A stretch of DNA of 64,000 nt from UBA2966 sp965242505 (GTDB lineage: Bacteria; Pseudomonadota; Alphaproteobacteria; UBA2966), in the NCBI GenBank assembly GCA_965242505.1, contig OZ251449.1, positions 3,596,001 to 3,660,000 of the forward strand, read 5' to 3'. The position numbers were made by a program, and so were the translations under genes. Positions 51,275 to 60,199 of the stretch are shown piece by piece. The first letter of the stretch is position 1; each line of letters opens with the position of its first letter. The notes under the pieces are model-generated. The model ran no database searches, was not told the origin of the DNA, and saw only the letters and a list, made by a program, of their open reading frames with translations.

Positions 51275-52291
51275 TCAGTGGGGTCTGGAGACCCGCATCA
51301 GGGTGTAGCGGTCCGCCGTCTCGATCACGACGTCGACGACCTTGCCGTCCCGGAGGACGGTCATGCCGACCTTCGTTCCCGCTTCGCCCGCGCCCCAGAC
51401 CCTGCGGTACATGTCGGCGAGCCCCGGCACGGGCCGGTCGTCGACCTTCAGGATGACGTCGAGCGGCTCCAGGCCGGCCCTTTCCGCCGGCCCGTTCGAG
51501 TAGAGGCCCGCGACGACCAGGCGCCCCGCGCTCTCGGTCGTGAACATGCCGAGCCAGGGACGCGCCTCCCGGTTGGCCCGTCCCAGGGTCACGAGGTCCT
51601 GGTAGACGGGTCGAAGCAGGTCGACCGGCACGAACATGTTGCCGGGCTCGTGTTCGTCGGGCGCCCTGCTCTCCTGGACGAACAGGGAGCCGATGCCGAT
51701 CAGTTTCCCGTTCCGGTCCACGAGGGCGGTGCCGCCCCAGTTGGGGTGCGGCGGCGTCGTGAATATCGCCTCGTCGAGCAGGTATTCCCAGTAACCCGCG
51801 AATTCCCGCTTGGCCACGATCCGCGCGGCGATGGAGCCGCCGCCGTCCGCGTGGCCGGCGACGACGACCGGATCGCCCGGCGCGGCGGCCGCGGCCTCGC
51901 CGATCCCGATCGGCGCCGCGTCGAGGGGCGCCAGACTCCGTATCAGGCCGAAACCGGTCTCGTAGTCGTAGGCCACCGTCTCGCCGGCCACCTCGTCGCC
52001 GCGGGCGGTCCGAAGGGTGACCGTCGCGGCCTCGCTGACCAGATACCCGATGGTGAGAACGAGGCCGTGCTCGTCGATGACCACCCCGTTCCCGGCCCGC
52101 TCCGTTCCCAGCGTCTGGGCCGTCAGGGCGTCCGGCGGGACCTCGGCGCTCAGGGACACCACCGCCGCGCTCACGGCGTCGAGATCGAAGCCCAGCTCGT
52201 CCGGATCAGGTCTCTCGAGCGCGCCCACGCCGAGTTGGATGTGGGCGATGTTGTCGAGCTTGTGGCCGTTGGTCCGCGTGATCTTCGCCAT
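51275..52291 (-). CDS. Trypsin-like/PDZ protein with degenerate catalytic site
   Basis: A 338-residue DegP-like protein: a chymotrypsin-fold domain (residues about 50-235, GNGVVIDEHGLVLTIGYLV) and a C-terminal PDZ domain (RPWLGMFTTESAGRLVVAGLYSNGPAERAGLEPLDVILKV). Where active enzymes have LTNxHV this reads LTIGYLV, and the GNSGG serine loop reads NWGGTALV, so His and Ser are both missing. It has no signal peptide. Likely a non-proteolytic binding or chaperone-like protein. Divergent from the ABC operon, with a structured intergenic region between them. Confidence 0.8.
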   Translation of the reverse strand: MAKITRTNGHKLDNIAHIQLGVGALERPDPDELGFDLDAVSAAVVSLSAEVPPDALTAQTLGTERAGNGVVIDEHGLVLTIGYLVSEAATVTLRTARGDEVAGETVAYDYETGFGLIRSLAPLDAAPIGIGEAAAAAPGDPVVVAGHADGGGSIAARIVAKREFAGYWEYLLDEAIFTTPPHPNWGGTALVDRNGKLIGIGSLFVQESRAPDEHEPGNMFVPVDLLRPVYQDLVTLGRANREARPWLGMFTTESAGRLVVAGLYSNGPAERAGLEPLDVILKVDDRPVPGLADMYRRVWGAGEAGTKVGMTVLRDGKVVDVVIETADRYTLMRVSRPH

Positions 52292-52355
52292 GGTTCGTGG
52301 GAACTCCGCTGCGCGCGCGCGAGCCATGTTACCCCGGCGGCGGCGGGGGAGGGTA

Positions 52356-52423
52356 TTGAAAACCGTCCGACGCGCCATAAATCCCGTGATGTTACGGGTT
52401 GGCGCGCTCGGGTTTCGGACGGT
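52356..52423 (+). promoter_or_regulatory. Three-tier inverted-repeat structure and promoter upstream of ABC operon
   Basis: Nested perfect stems: 8 bp (52362-52369 with 52416-52423), 7 bp (52371-52377 with 52400-52406) and 5 bp (52383-52387 with 52394-52398) around the loop GATGTT. TTGAAA (52356-52361) with an ATAAAT 16 nt later gives a plausible promoter overlapping it. It could be an operator, leader RNA or small RNA. Confidence 0.5.
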
Positions 52424-52495
52424 AAAAGGGGCGCCGCATCGCCGGGCGGCGTGGAATCCCGGCCGTCCCGGCGCGCGGGGAGGACGAGAAGCGGC

Positions 52496-53470
52496 ATGAC
52501 GACGATGGTCGCGATCAACGGCTTGACCAAGAGGTTCGGGCATCTCCTGGCGGTCGACAACATCGATCTCGAAGTGGCGCGGGGCGAAGTCCTCGGGTTC
52601 CTCGGGCCCAACGGTTCGGGCAAGTCGACGACCATGAAGATGGTGACGGGATACCTGACGCCCACCTCGGGCGCGGCCGAGATCCTCGGAATCGACGTGC
52701 GGGAAGATCCGATCCGGGCCCAGCGCCGCATCGGGTATCTTCCCGAAGGCGCCCCCGCGTACGGGGACATGACTCCGGCGGCCTATCTCGGGTTCATCGC
52801 CGACGTCCGCCGTCTGTCGGGCGGGGCCCGCCGGTCGGCGATCGCGCGCGCGGTGGAACTCACGCATCTGGACCGCGTCCTCCACCAGCCGGTGGACACG
52901 CTGTCGAAGGGCTACAAGAGGCGCGTCGGTCTGGCCCAGGCGTTGCTGCACGATCCCGACGTCCTGATTCTGGACGAACCGACGGACGGCCTCGACCCCA
53001 ACCAGAAGTTCGAGGTGCGGACGCTCATCCGCGAGATGTCCGGGGAGAAGGCCATCGTCATCTCCACCCATATCCTGGAGGAGGTGGAGGCGGTGTGCAG
53101 CCGCGCCGTGATCATCTCGGAAGGCCGCGTGGTCGCCGACGGAACGCCCGACGATCTCGAGCGGCGGTCCCGCCGCTACAACGCGGTTTCGCTGTCGCTG
53201 CCGCCGGCCGGCGTCGACGCGGCGCGCGAGGGGCTGCGCGCGCTGGCGGCGGTGGCCTCGGTGGAGCGGCGGGATGCGGCGGGCGGGCGGGCCGAGCTCG
53301 TCGCGCTGCCCGCGGACGGCGGCGACATCCTGGGCGAGGTCTCCCGGCTGGTCCGCGAAAGCGGCTGGGAGGTGGACCAGATCCGCGTCGAGCGCGGCCA
53401 TCTCGACGAGGTCTTCAGAGCCATCACGACCGGCGGGGGCCTTCCGGCGGACGGAGGCGGACATGCATGA
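52496..53470 (+). CDS. ABC transporter ATPase (GldA/CcmA-like)
   Basis: A 324-residue ATPase: Walker A GPNGSGKST, Q-loop region GYLPEGAPAYGDMTP, signature LSKGYKRRVG (variant of LSGGQ), Walker B VLILDEPTDGLDPNQ and H-loop STHILEEVE. The C-terminal extension (about 80 residues) matches the GldA/ABC-2 export group. It overlaps the permease gene by 8 nt. The set ABC-permease-GldG-DUF4340 is common in Proteobacteria and not linked to gliding there. Confidence 0.92.
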   Translation: MTTMVAINGLTKRFGHLLAVDNIDLEVARGEVLGFLGPNGSGKSTTMKMVTGYLTPTSGAAEILGIDVREDPIRAQRRIGYLPEGAPAYGDMTPAAYLGFIADVRRLSGGARRSAIARAVELTHLDRVLHQPVDTLSKGYKRRVGLAQALLHDPDVLILDEPTDGLDPNQKFEVRTLIREMSGEKAIVISTHILEEVEAVCSRAVIISEGRVVADGTPDDLERRSRRYNAVSLSLPPAGVDAAREGLRALAAVASVERRDAAGGRAELVALPADGGDILGEVSRLVRESGWEVDQIRVERGHLDEVFRAITTGGGLPADGGGHA

Positions 53471-54197
53471 CGTCCGGGTGATCTGCCGGCGCGAGTTCGG
53501 CGGCTATTTCGCGACTCCGCTCGCCTACGTCTTCATCGTCATCTTTCTGGCCCTGATCGGCGCCTTCACGTTCTTCTTCGGGAACTTCTTCGTCCAGGGG
53601 CAGGCCAGTCTCGATTCCTTCTTCCTCTTCCATCCCTGGCTCTACCTGTTCCTCGTTCCGGCGATCGCGATGCGCCTGTGGGCCGAGGAGCGCAAGTCCG
53701 GCTCCATCGAGCTGCTGCTCACGCTGCCCGTCACGACGCTCAGCGCGGTGGTCGGGAAGTTCCTGGCCGCATGGTCGGTCGCGGGGGCGAGCCTGGTCCT
53801 GACGGCGCCGATATGGATCACCGTCAACTACCTCGGTTCGCCGGACAACGGCGCGATCCTGGCGGGTTATCTCGGCAGCTTCCTCATGGCCGGCGGATAC
53901 CTGGCCATCGGCGCGTTCGTCTCCGCCCTGACCCGGAACCAGGTCATCGCCTTCATCGTCGCCGCCGCGATCTGCTTCGTGTTCACGGCGAGCGGCCTCG
54001 GCGTCGTCCTCGAATTCTTCAGCGGCTGGGCGCCGCGGGCGCTGCTGGACGTCGTCGCCGGATTCAGTTTCCTCGAGCACTTCAAGGACATCGCGCGCGG
54101 CGTGATCGACGTTCGCGACGTCGTGTTCTTCTCGTCGATGATCGTCTTCTTCCTGTTCGCCAACGTCGTCGCCGTCGAATACAGGAAGAACGGATGA
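53463..54197 (+). CDS. ABC-2 type permease (GldF-like)
   Basis: A 244-residue membrane protein with six transmembrane helices, beginning MHDVRVICRREFGGYFATPLAY. LRLWAEERKSGSIELLLTLP-type sequence (MRLWAEERKSGSIELLLTLP) after helix 2 is the ABC-2 coupling region. It pairs with the upstream ATPase and downstream GldG-like protein (ATGA overlap). Confidence 0.92.
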   Translation: MHDVRVICRREFGGYFATPLAYVFIVIFLALIGAFTFFFGNFFVQGQASLDSFFLFHPWLYLFLVPAIAMRLWAEERKSGSIELLLTLPVTTLSAVVGKFLAAWSVAGASLVLTAPIWITVNYLGSPDNGAILAGYLGSFLMAGGYLAIGAFVSALTRNQVIAFIVAAAICFVFTASGLGVVLEFFSGWAPRALLDVVAGFSFLEHFKDIARGVIDVRDVVFFSSMIVFFLFANVVAVEYRKNG

Positions 54198-56152
54198 GCG
54201 CGATGCCGGGAATACGGCGCCTGTCGCGGGCCGGCGCGGTTTCGCCGGCGGGCCTCGCCGTCGCGGCGGTCCTGTTCGTCGCCGTCAACGTCCTGTTCGA
54301 CGGTTCGATTCCCGGCGCCCGGATCGATCTGACGGAGGATCGGCTGTTCACGTTGTCGGGGGGCACGCGCGAAACGCTCGCCGCGATCGACGAACCCGTC
54401 GAACTGCATTTCTTCTATTCGGAACGCCTGGGGCGCGAGCTGCCGTTCTACGGAGGCTACAGCCGCCGCGTGCGGGACCTGCTGGACGAGATCGTCGCGG
54501 CCGCGGGCGGCAAGGTCGTTCTCCACGAACGGGATCCCGCGCCGTTCTCCGACGAGGAGGACCGGGCCGTCTCCATGGGGATACAGGGCATCCCCGTGGA
54601 CCAGGGCGGAGAGCTCGTCTACTTCGGACTGGCGGGCGTCAACTCGGTGGACGACGTCGAGCTCGTGCCGTTCTTCCAGCCCGAGCGGGAGAACCTCCTG
54701 GAGTACGACCTCGCCCAGTTGATCCACGCGCTGTCCAACCCGGAGCCGACCGTCGTCGGCGTCATGAGCTCGCTGCCGATCATGGGGGACATGCGCGCGC
54801 ACATGCAGGGGAGCGTTTCCGTTCCATGGGGGATCGCCGGCCGCCTGAGGACGTTCTTCGATGTCGTCAACCTGCCCCAGTCGATCGACGACCTGCCCGA
54901 GCGCATCGACGTGATGGTCGTCATCCACCCCGACGCCCTCAGCGACCGCGTCCAGTACGAGCTGGAGCAGTTCCTGTTCCGGGGCGGGCGCGCGATGCTG
55001 TTCCTCGACCCCCGGTCCGAATCGAACAACAGGATCGGTCCGAACGACATCTCGAGCTCCGCGAACAGCCTCTCCCGTCTCATGGAGAAGTGGGGAGTCG
55101 ACATCCCGGACGGTCGGCTCACGGGCGACCGCAGCATGGCTTGGCGCGTCAACGCGGGCACCCAGCAACGCGTCGTCCCCGCGGATTACGTGGTGTGGCT
55201 CGCCGTTCCGGGCGAACGGATGAACCAGGACGATCCGGTGACCAGCCGGCTGCCGCTCGTCAACATCGCCAGCGCGGGGTACATCGACCGCAGGGAGGAC
55301 TCGCCGCTCACGCTCGAGCCCCTGATCACCACGACCGATAATTCCGCGCCCGTCGACGTGGACCTCGTCCGGGGCCTGAGCCCCGACATCCTGGGATTGC
55401 TCGACGCATTCGAGCCGGACGAGAACGAGTACGTGATCGCCGCCCGCCTGTCCGGAGAGGTGGAGACGGCGTTTCCGGACGGTCCTCCCGAGCGCGTGAT
55501 CGAGAAGACGGAGGAAGAGCTCGCCGAAGATCCGGACAGGCCGCAACTGATGGAGTCGGAAGGGCCGATCAATCTCATCGTGGTCGCGGATTCCGATCTC
55601 GTCGAGGACCGGTTCTGGGTCCGCAAACAGCAGTTCTTCGGCCGCGAGGTGGCGCAGCCCATCGCCAGCAACGCGAATTTCGTGATCAACGCGGTGAGCA
55701 ACCTCGGCGGCGGCGACGAGCTGATCGGGCTGCGTTCGCGCGGCGTCTCGCAGCGTCCCTTCGACCGGGTCGACGAGCTGCGGCGACAGGCCGAACTGAA
55801 GTTCCGGGACAAGGAGCGCGAGCTCCAGAACACGCTGGAGGAGCTCGAAGACAAGATCGCGCTGCTGGAAGGCGTGGAGACGAAGACCGACGCCTCGACG
55901 GGCGAGATCCGGGTGGAACTGTCCCTGACGCCGGAACAGAGGGACGAGCTGGACTCGTCGCGCCTGGAGATGGTGTCCATCCGCAAGCAGCTGCGGGACG
56001 TCCAGCGCGGGCTCCGCGAGGACGTGGAGAACCTCGAGACCTGGCTTCAGTTCGTGAACATCGGTCTCGTCCCGTTGATGGTGGCGGCCATCGCCATCGT
56101 CCTCGGCGCGGTCCGGGTCGCGCGCCGGCGGCGCGGCTACAAGGGCGGATAG
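54194..56152 (+). CDS. GldG-like ABC transporter auxiliary protein
   Basis: A 652-residue protein with one N-terminal and one C-terminal membrane helix and a large periplasmic part. DLTEDRLFTLSGGTRETLAAI and VELHFFYSERLGRELP open the GldG/ABC_transp_aux domain; the Asp/Glu-rich region before the C-terminus includes a long coiled coil (about residues 530-620). It is thought to form the extracellular portion of the GldAFG-type complex. Substrate unknown. Confidence 0.88.
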   Translation: MSAMPGIRRLSRAGAVSPAGLAVAAVLFVAVNVLFDGSIPGARIDLTEDRLFTLSGGTRETLAAIDEPVELHFFYSERLGRELPFYGGYSRRVRDLLDEIVAAAGGKVVLHERDPAPFSDEEDRAVSMGIQGIPVDQGGELVYFGLAGVNSVDDVELVPFFQPERENLLEYDLAQLIHALSNPEPTVVGVMSSLPIMGDMRAHMQGSVSVPWGIAGRLRTFFDVVNLPQSIDDLPERIDVMVVIHPDALSDRVQYELEQFLFRGGRAMLFLDPRSESNNRIGPNDISSSANSLSRLMEKWGVDIPDGRLTGDRSMAWRVNAGTQQRVVPADYVVWLAVPGERMNQDDPVTSRLPLVNIASAGYIDRREDSPLTLEPLITTTDNSAPVDVDLVRGLSPDILGLLDAFEPDENEYVIAARLSGEVETAFPDGPPERVIEKTEEELAEDPDRPQLMESEGPINLIVVADSDLVEDRFWVRKQQFFGREVAQPIASNANFVINAVSNLGGGDELIGLRSRGVSQRPFDRVDELRRQAELKFRDKERELQNTLEELEDKIALLEGVETKTDASTGEIRVELSLTPEQRDELDSSRLEMVSIRKQLRDVQRGLREDVENLETWLQFVNIGLVPLMVAAIAIVLGAVRVARRRRGYKGG

Positions 56153-56176
56153 AGGGGCGGGCGAGGGGGTCTGAAG

Positions 56177-57250
56177 ATGCGGCGCGATCTCGAACTTCCC
56201 GTTCTCGCCGGCGTCACGGCCGTCATGGTGATCGCGGCGGCCTGGGCCGTCGGCGAACGTTACGGCGGGGTCGCCCTCGAGCAGAAGGAAGGCGGCCGCG
56301 TCTTTCCGGATCTGCGCGGCCAGGCGGCGAGCGTCTCGTCCGTCGAACTGGCCCGCGCCGAGGGCGGTTTCTCGCTGGACCGCCGGCCGGAAGGATGGGC
56401 GAACATGGGCGCGGGCGGATATCCGGCGCGCCAGGCGCGAATCGAGAAGATGATCGGCGGCCTCGTGACGCTGTCCTATTTCGAGCCCAAGACGGCGCGC
56501 GCCAACCTCTATCCGAAGCTGGAGGTCGAGGACGTCGCCGGGGGCGCGAGCTCCACGAGGGTCACCGTCAAGGACGAGAGCGGCGCGGTTCTGGCCGACG
56601 TCATCGTGGGGAAGGCGAAGACCGGCGTCGCCGGCCTGGACCGCGACGGCGTCTACGTCCGCCTCCCCGGCGAGGAGAGGGCGTGGCTGGCCGAGGGCGC
56701 TCTCGACGTCCGCTACGACGCGGCGGACTGGTCCGACCGAAGCGTCGTCGACGTCCGCGCCGGCGCCGTCGGTTTCATGAGCGTGGAGCACGCGGACGGG
56801 GAGGTCGTCGAAATCCACCGCGAAAGGGCCGACGACGCGGATCTCACGATAAGGAACCTGCCTCCGGATGCCGAGATCGAGCACCAGTATCAGATCGACT
56901 ACATGTCCAATCTCCTGGACAATGTCTCGTTCGTCGACGCCAGGCGCGCGGACCGGGTCGATTTCCGGGAGGGTTCCGGATTCCGCGCCACGGTCGTCTC
57001 GACCGATGGCCTCGTCGTCATGATGCGAACCGCAGAGCCGGGGGAGGACGATACGGTCTGGGCCCAGTTCGACGCCGACGTCGCGAAGGAGTTCGAGCCG
57101 ACCGACGAGGCCAGGGAAGAGGCGGAGCGGATCGGCTCCGAACTCTCCGGGTGGGCGTTTCTGCTGCCGCGGGCGAAGACCGAGCGACTGAGGGTGAGAC
57201 TCGACGAAATCGTCGGGCGCAAGCAGGATGCCGGCGGCGAGGAAGGCTGA
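56177..57250 (+). CDS. DUF4340 domain protein
   Basis: A 357-residue protein with an N-terminal signal anchor (LPVLAGVTAVMVIAAAWAVG), then repeated beta-rich DUF4340 modules (VSSVELARAEGGFSLDRRPE, LADVIVGKAKTGVAGLDRDG VYVRLPGEE). It regularly follows GldG-like genes and is assumed to be a periplasmic component of the same system. It is the last gene of the ABC operon; speD starts 29 nt later and may be co-transcribed. Confidence 0.88.
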   Translation: MRRDLELPVLAGVTAVMVIAAAWAVGERYGGVALEQKEGGRVFPDLRGQAASVSSVELARAEGGFSLDRRPEGWANMGAGGYPARQARIEKMIGGLVTLSYFEPKTARANLYPKLEVEDVAGGASSTRVTVKDESGAVLADVIVGKAKTGVAGLDRDGVYVRLPGEERAWLAEGALDVRYDAADWSDRSVVDVRAGAVGFMSVEHADGEVVEIHRERADDADLTIRNLPPDAEIEHQYQIDYMSNLLDNVSFVDARRADRVDFREGSGFRATVVSTDGLVVMMRTAEPGEDDTVWAQFDADVAKEFEPTDEAREEAERIGSELSGWAFLLPRAKTERLRVRLDEIVGRKQDAGGEEG

Positions 57251-57279
57251 AGCGCCTCTCGCCGTCGCCCGAGGTCTCG

Positions 57280-57702
57280 ATGGCTCCGAAAACCGCATCC
57301 ATGCCGGCCGCCCCGGAGGCGCCCGGCGTTCACGACTTCTACGTCGAGAAGGACGGGCTGCGGTACGCGGGAACGCACCTTCTGATCGATCTGATCGGCG
57401 CTCGCCGCCTCGCCGACCCGGCGGTCGTGGAAACGGCGTTGCGGCGGGCGGTCGACGAGACGGGCGCCGCCTTGCTCGACGTCGAGCTGCATTGCTTTTC
57501 CCCGCAGGGCGGCGTGACGGCCGTGGCGCTCCTCGCCGAGTCGCACATGAGCATCCATACGTGGCCCGAGACCGGGTTCGCCGCCGTGGACGTCTTCCTC
57601 TGCGGTCGCCGCGACCCCTATCGGGCCATTCCCGCGCTCAGGGAGGCGTTCACGCCCGATCGCCTGCACGTCGTCGAGCACAAGAGGGGCCTGGTGGTTT
57701 GA
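57280..57702 (+). CDS. speD: S-adenosylmethionine decarboxylase proenzyme
   Basis: A 140-residue prokaryotic class 1b enzyme giving decarboxylated SAM for spermidine. It cleaves itself in LLAESHMSIHTWPE, where the Ser after Glu becomes the pyruvoyl group. GTHLLIDLIGA and LHCFSPQGGVTAVALL are the other signatures. The N-terminal about 15 residues extend beyond the usual start. It overlaps speE by the 4-nt TTGA. Confidence 0.94.
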   Translation: MAPKTASMPAAPEAPGVHDFYVEKDGLRYAGTHLLIDLIGARRLADPAVVETALRRAVDETGAALLDVELHCFSPQGGVTAVALLAESHMSIHTWPETGFAAVDVFLCGRRDPYRAIPALREAFTPDRLHVVEHKRGLVV

Positions 57703-58544
57703 CGGACTGGTTCCGCGAGACCCTTCACCCGTCCGTGGGGCAGTCCCTCCGTATCGACAGGATCGTATACGAGGGCCGGTCCCGCCATCAGGACGTCCTG
57801 ATCTTCGAAAACGAACGCCTCGGGCGCGTTCTCGCGCTCGACGGCATCGTCCAGACGACCGAGGCCGACGAGTTCTACTACCACGAGATGATCAGCCACG
57901 TGCCGATCGTCGGGCACGGCGCCGTGAAGTCGGTTCTGATCGTCGGCGGTGGAGACGGCGGCGCGCTCGAGGAGGTTCTCAAGCATCCCGTCGAGCGCGC
58001 GGTGCTCGTCGACATCGACGGGGAAGTCGTGAGCCTGTGCCGCGAGCACCTGCCCTCGATCTGCGGCGGCGCGTTCGAGGACCCTCGGGCGGAACTGGTC
58101 ATCGGCGACGGCGTCGACTTCGTCCGGGAGACGGGATGCCGGTTCGACGTCGTCATCGTCGACTCGACGGACCCGGTCGGCCCGGGCCGGGCGCTGTTCG
58201 ACGAGTCCTTTCATGCGTCGTGCCGCGGCGTCCTCGACGCCGGCGGCGTGATCGTGACGCAGAACGGCGTTCCGTTTTTCCAGGGCCCGGAGCTGACCCG
58301 CGCCCATCGCCGGTTCAGCCGCCTGTTCGAGCGTTCGGGGGTCTTCCTGGCGCCCGTGCCCACCTACGTCGGCGGGCACATGGCGTTCGGTTGGGCGAGC
58401 GACCGCGCCGACCTGGCGGCGACGGACGTCGAGACCCTGCGGTCGCGCCTCGATTCGCACCGGTTCGACGCCCGGTACTACAACGCGGAGGCGCACGTGT
58501 CCGCCTTCGCGCTTCCGACGTGTACGCGGACGCTGATGTCCTGA
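57699..58544 (+). CDS. speE: Polyamine aminopropyltransferase (spermidine synthase)
   Basis: A 281-residue aminopropyltransferase. VLIVGGGDGGALEEVLKHPVE binds decarboxylated SAM, FYYHEMISHVP binds the amine, and DVVIVDSTDPVGPGRALF holds the catalytic Asp. YNAEAHVSAFALP is the C-terminal signature. TTG start overlapping the speD stop. Together they make spermidine from putrescine. Confidence 0.95.
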   Translation: MTDWFRETLHPSVGQSLRIDRIVYEGRSRHQDVLIFENERLGRVLALDGIVQTTEADEFYYHEMISHVPIVGHGAVKSVLIVGGGDGGALEEVLKHPVERAVLVDIDGEVVSLCREHLPSICGGAFEDPRAELVIGDGVDFVRETGCRFDVVIVDSTDPVGPGRALFDESFHASCRGVLDAGGVIVTQNGVPFFQGPELTRAHRRFSRLFERSGVFLAPVPTYVGGHMAFGWASDRADLAATDVETLRSRLDSHRFDARYYNAEAHVSAFALPTCTRTLMS

Positions 58545-58562
58545 GCCGTGCGGGGCCTGAGC

Positions 58563-59885
58563 AACCGGATAGATGGGTAACACTATAGACCGGATACATG
58601 GGTAACAGTGTTCCCGGTCTGTCCCGCTTCCGTGCGGCCCGGCCGGGCCGCACGGAAGCGGTCAAGCTTCTTCGACCTCCGATCGATGATCCCGAGGTCG
58701 ACATCCGCGAAGCGGACGATCCAGTCGCCCCCGTCAGTCTCGGCCACGCCCACAGGCTCACCCCTCAGCGTCTCGCTGACGAAGACCAGATCGCCGCCCC
58801 ACTTGATGGAGCCATCGGTGCGGACCCGGCGCATCGCGTGCTCGGCATCGTACTAGGGCTCCTCCAGGCGCTCGGGATGACGCCGCTCCGACGACCGGTA
58901 GAACGCCGCAGGCGGCTTCTGCCCCAAGGCCTCATGCGGACGATGGACGTTGAAGTCCTGGCGGAAGCGGTCGAAGCGGGCCTGTTGCGCGTCCGCCGTC
59001 GCCGCCGGCGGCGTCGCGGTCTCGGCCTTCAACGTCCGATGCATCCGCTCATGCCTCCCGTTCTGCTGCGGCTGACCCCGCGCAATCCGCTCCACCGCGA
59101 TCCCGGCCTTGATCCATTCCACCGACAGACGCGACAGACCCCCAGCCCCCGGACCGGCGAACGGCGCCCCGTTGTCCGAACGGATGGCCTCGGGAACCCC
59201 GTAGCGCCGGAACACCCGCCCCACCGCCGCCCCCACCGCTGCGGTCTGCGGCGGGACGATGACGCACGCCAACAGAAAGCGGCTGTAGGCGTCGGTGATC
59301 GTCAGCGGATCGCAGCGGACGCCGTCGCGGGTGCGAAACCACCCCTTGAAGTCGATACACCACACGTCGTTGGGAGCCGCCACAGGGCGGAACGGACGAC
59401 ACGGAGCCGCCATCCGACGGCGCCGGCGACGGCGCGCCACCAGACCCTCCGCCCGCAGCAGGTCGCCCATCGTGCTGGCCGCCGGCCACGCCACCTCGGG
59501 GTGCTCACCCACCAACACCGCCCGCAGCTTGCGCGGACCCCAGTGCGGACGCGTGCGGCGCAAGGCGATGATCGCCTCGGCCACCGACGGCGCCATCGAC
59601 CGACCATGGCGACGCGGCGCCCGCGACCGCTCGACCAGACCCTCCGGGCCGTCGCCGCGATACCGATCAAGCCACTTGTACCCGGTCTTGCGGCTGATGC
59701 CGTAGTGCTCGCACAGCGCCGTCATCGACCACTCGCCACGCAGATAATCGGCAACGAAAACCAGCTTCTCGTCCATCGGACAGGTCTCCTTCCAAGGCAT
59801 CGGCCGCACCTCCCGCACCTCCCGACCAACCCTCTAACCTGTTACCCATGTATCCGGTCTAAACTGTTACCTTTCTATCCGGTCT
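58563..59885. mobile_element. IS481-family insertion sequence
   Basis: About 1.32 kb. Each end carries two tandem copies of a roughly 20-bp motif (ACCGGATACATGGGTAACA and variants), one pair inverted relative to the other: 58563-58582 and 58587-58607 on the left, 59840-59860 and 59864-59885 on the right. One transposase frame fills the interior. It inserted just after speE. Confidence 0.85.
58583..59800 (-). pseudogene. IS481 transposase interrupted by an in-frame amber codon
   Basis: About 405 codons. MPWKETCPMDEKLVFVADYL begins the N-terminal HTH (CEHYGISRKTGYKWLDRY), then the DDE domain: CIDFKGWF (first D), RSDNGAPFAG (second D) and QPQQNGRHERMHRTLK (E). At 58853-58855 a TAG breaks the frame after HPERLEEP; reading resumes YDAEHAMRRVRTDGSIKWGG, the normal IS481 C-terminal segment, to the left end. 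The catalytic domain is complete before the stop, so partial activity is possible. A GAG-to-TAG change is the simplest cause. Confidence 0.85.
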
Positions 59886-59895
59886 GTACCGCCGC

Positions 59896-60019
59896 GACCC
59901 CCCTCCCGACCTCCCCCCTGTCAGGGGGGAGGAGTATGAATGGCCTCTCCGCTCCCCTTCTTCTCCCTCCCCCTTGCAGGGGGAGGGTCGGGGTGGGGGT
60001 CGCGCCAGGAGGGAGGAGC
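59896..60019. repeat. GC-rich palindromic intergenic repeat locus 14
   Basis: Form A then form B, nearly identical to locus 15. Followed by CGCGAACGGCCCCTGCGGCG, also shared with locus 15. Confidence 0.88.
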
Positions 60020-60074
60020 GCGAACGGCCCCTGCGGCGGCGGCGTCGACGCGTCCGCCCCCTCGCCCGGGAGGC

Positions 60075-60129
60075 GTGAAATTAGGGTTTACCCCCCCCCC
60101 CCCCCCGCGCTACGTACGATGCCGAAGAC
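60075..60129 (+). promoter_or_regulatory. Conserved upstream element of RiPP precursor 1, with poly-C tract
   Basis: GTGAAATTAGGGTTTAC (60075-60091), then a run of 16 C (60091-60106), then GATGCCGAAGAC (60118-60129). The same two motifs precede precursors 2 and 3; only this copy has the long C tract. Confidence 0.7.
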
Positions 60130-60199
60130 TCGATGACGGGTTCCGGTGTCTCGAACCACGGGATGGAGCATCCGTCCGAACCTTGCAGAGGAGACGATC

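Noticed and set aside
53867..57298. 1143-codon minus-strand frame opposite the ABC operon
   Set aside because: Antisense shadow: low-complexity Arg/Val/Asp composition, while the plus strand holds four recognised families.
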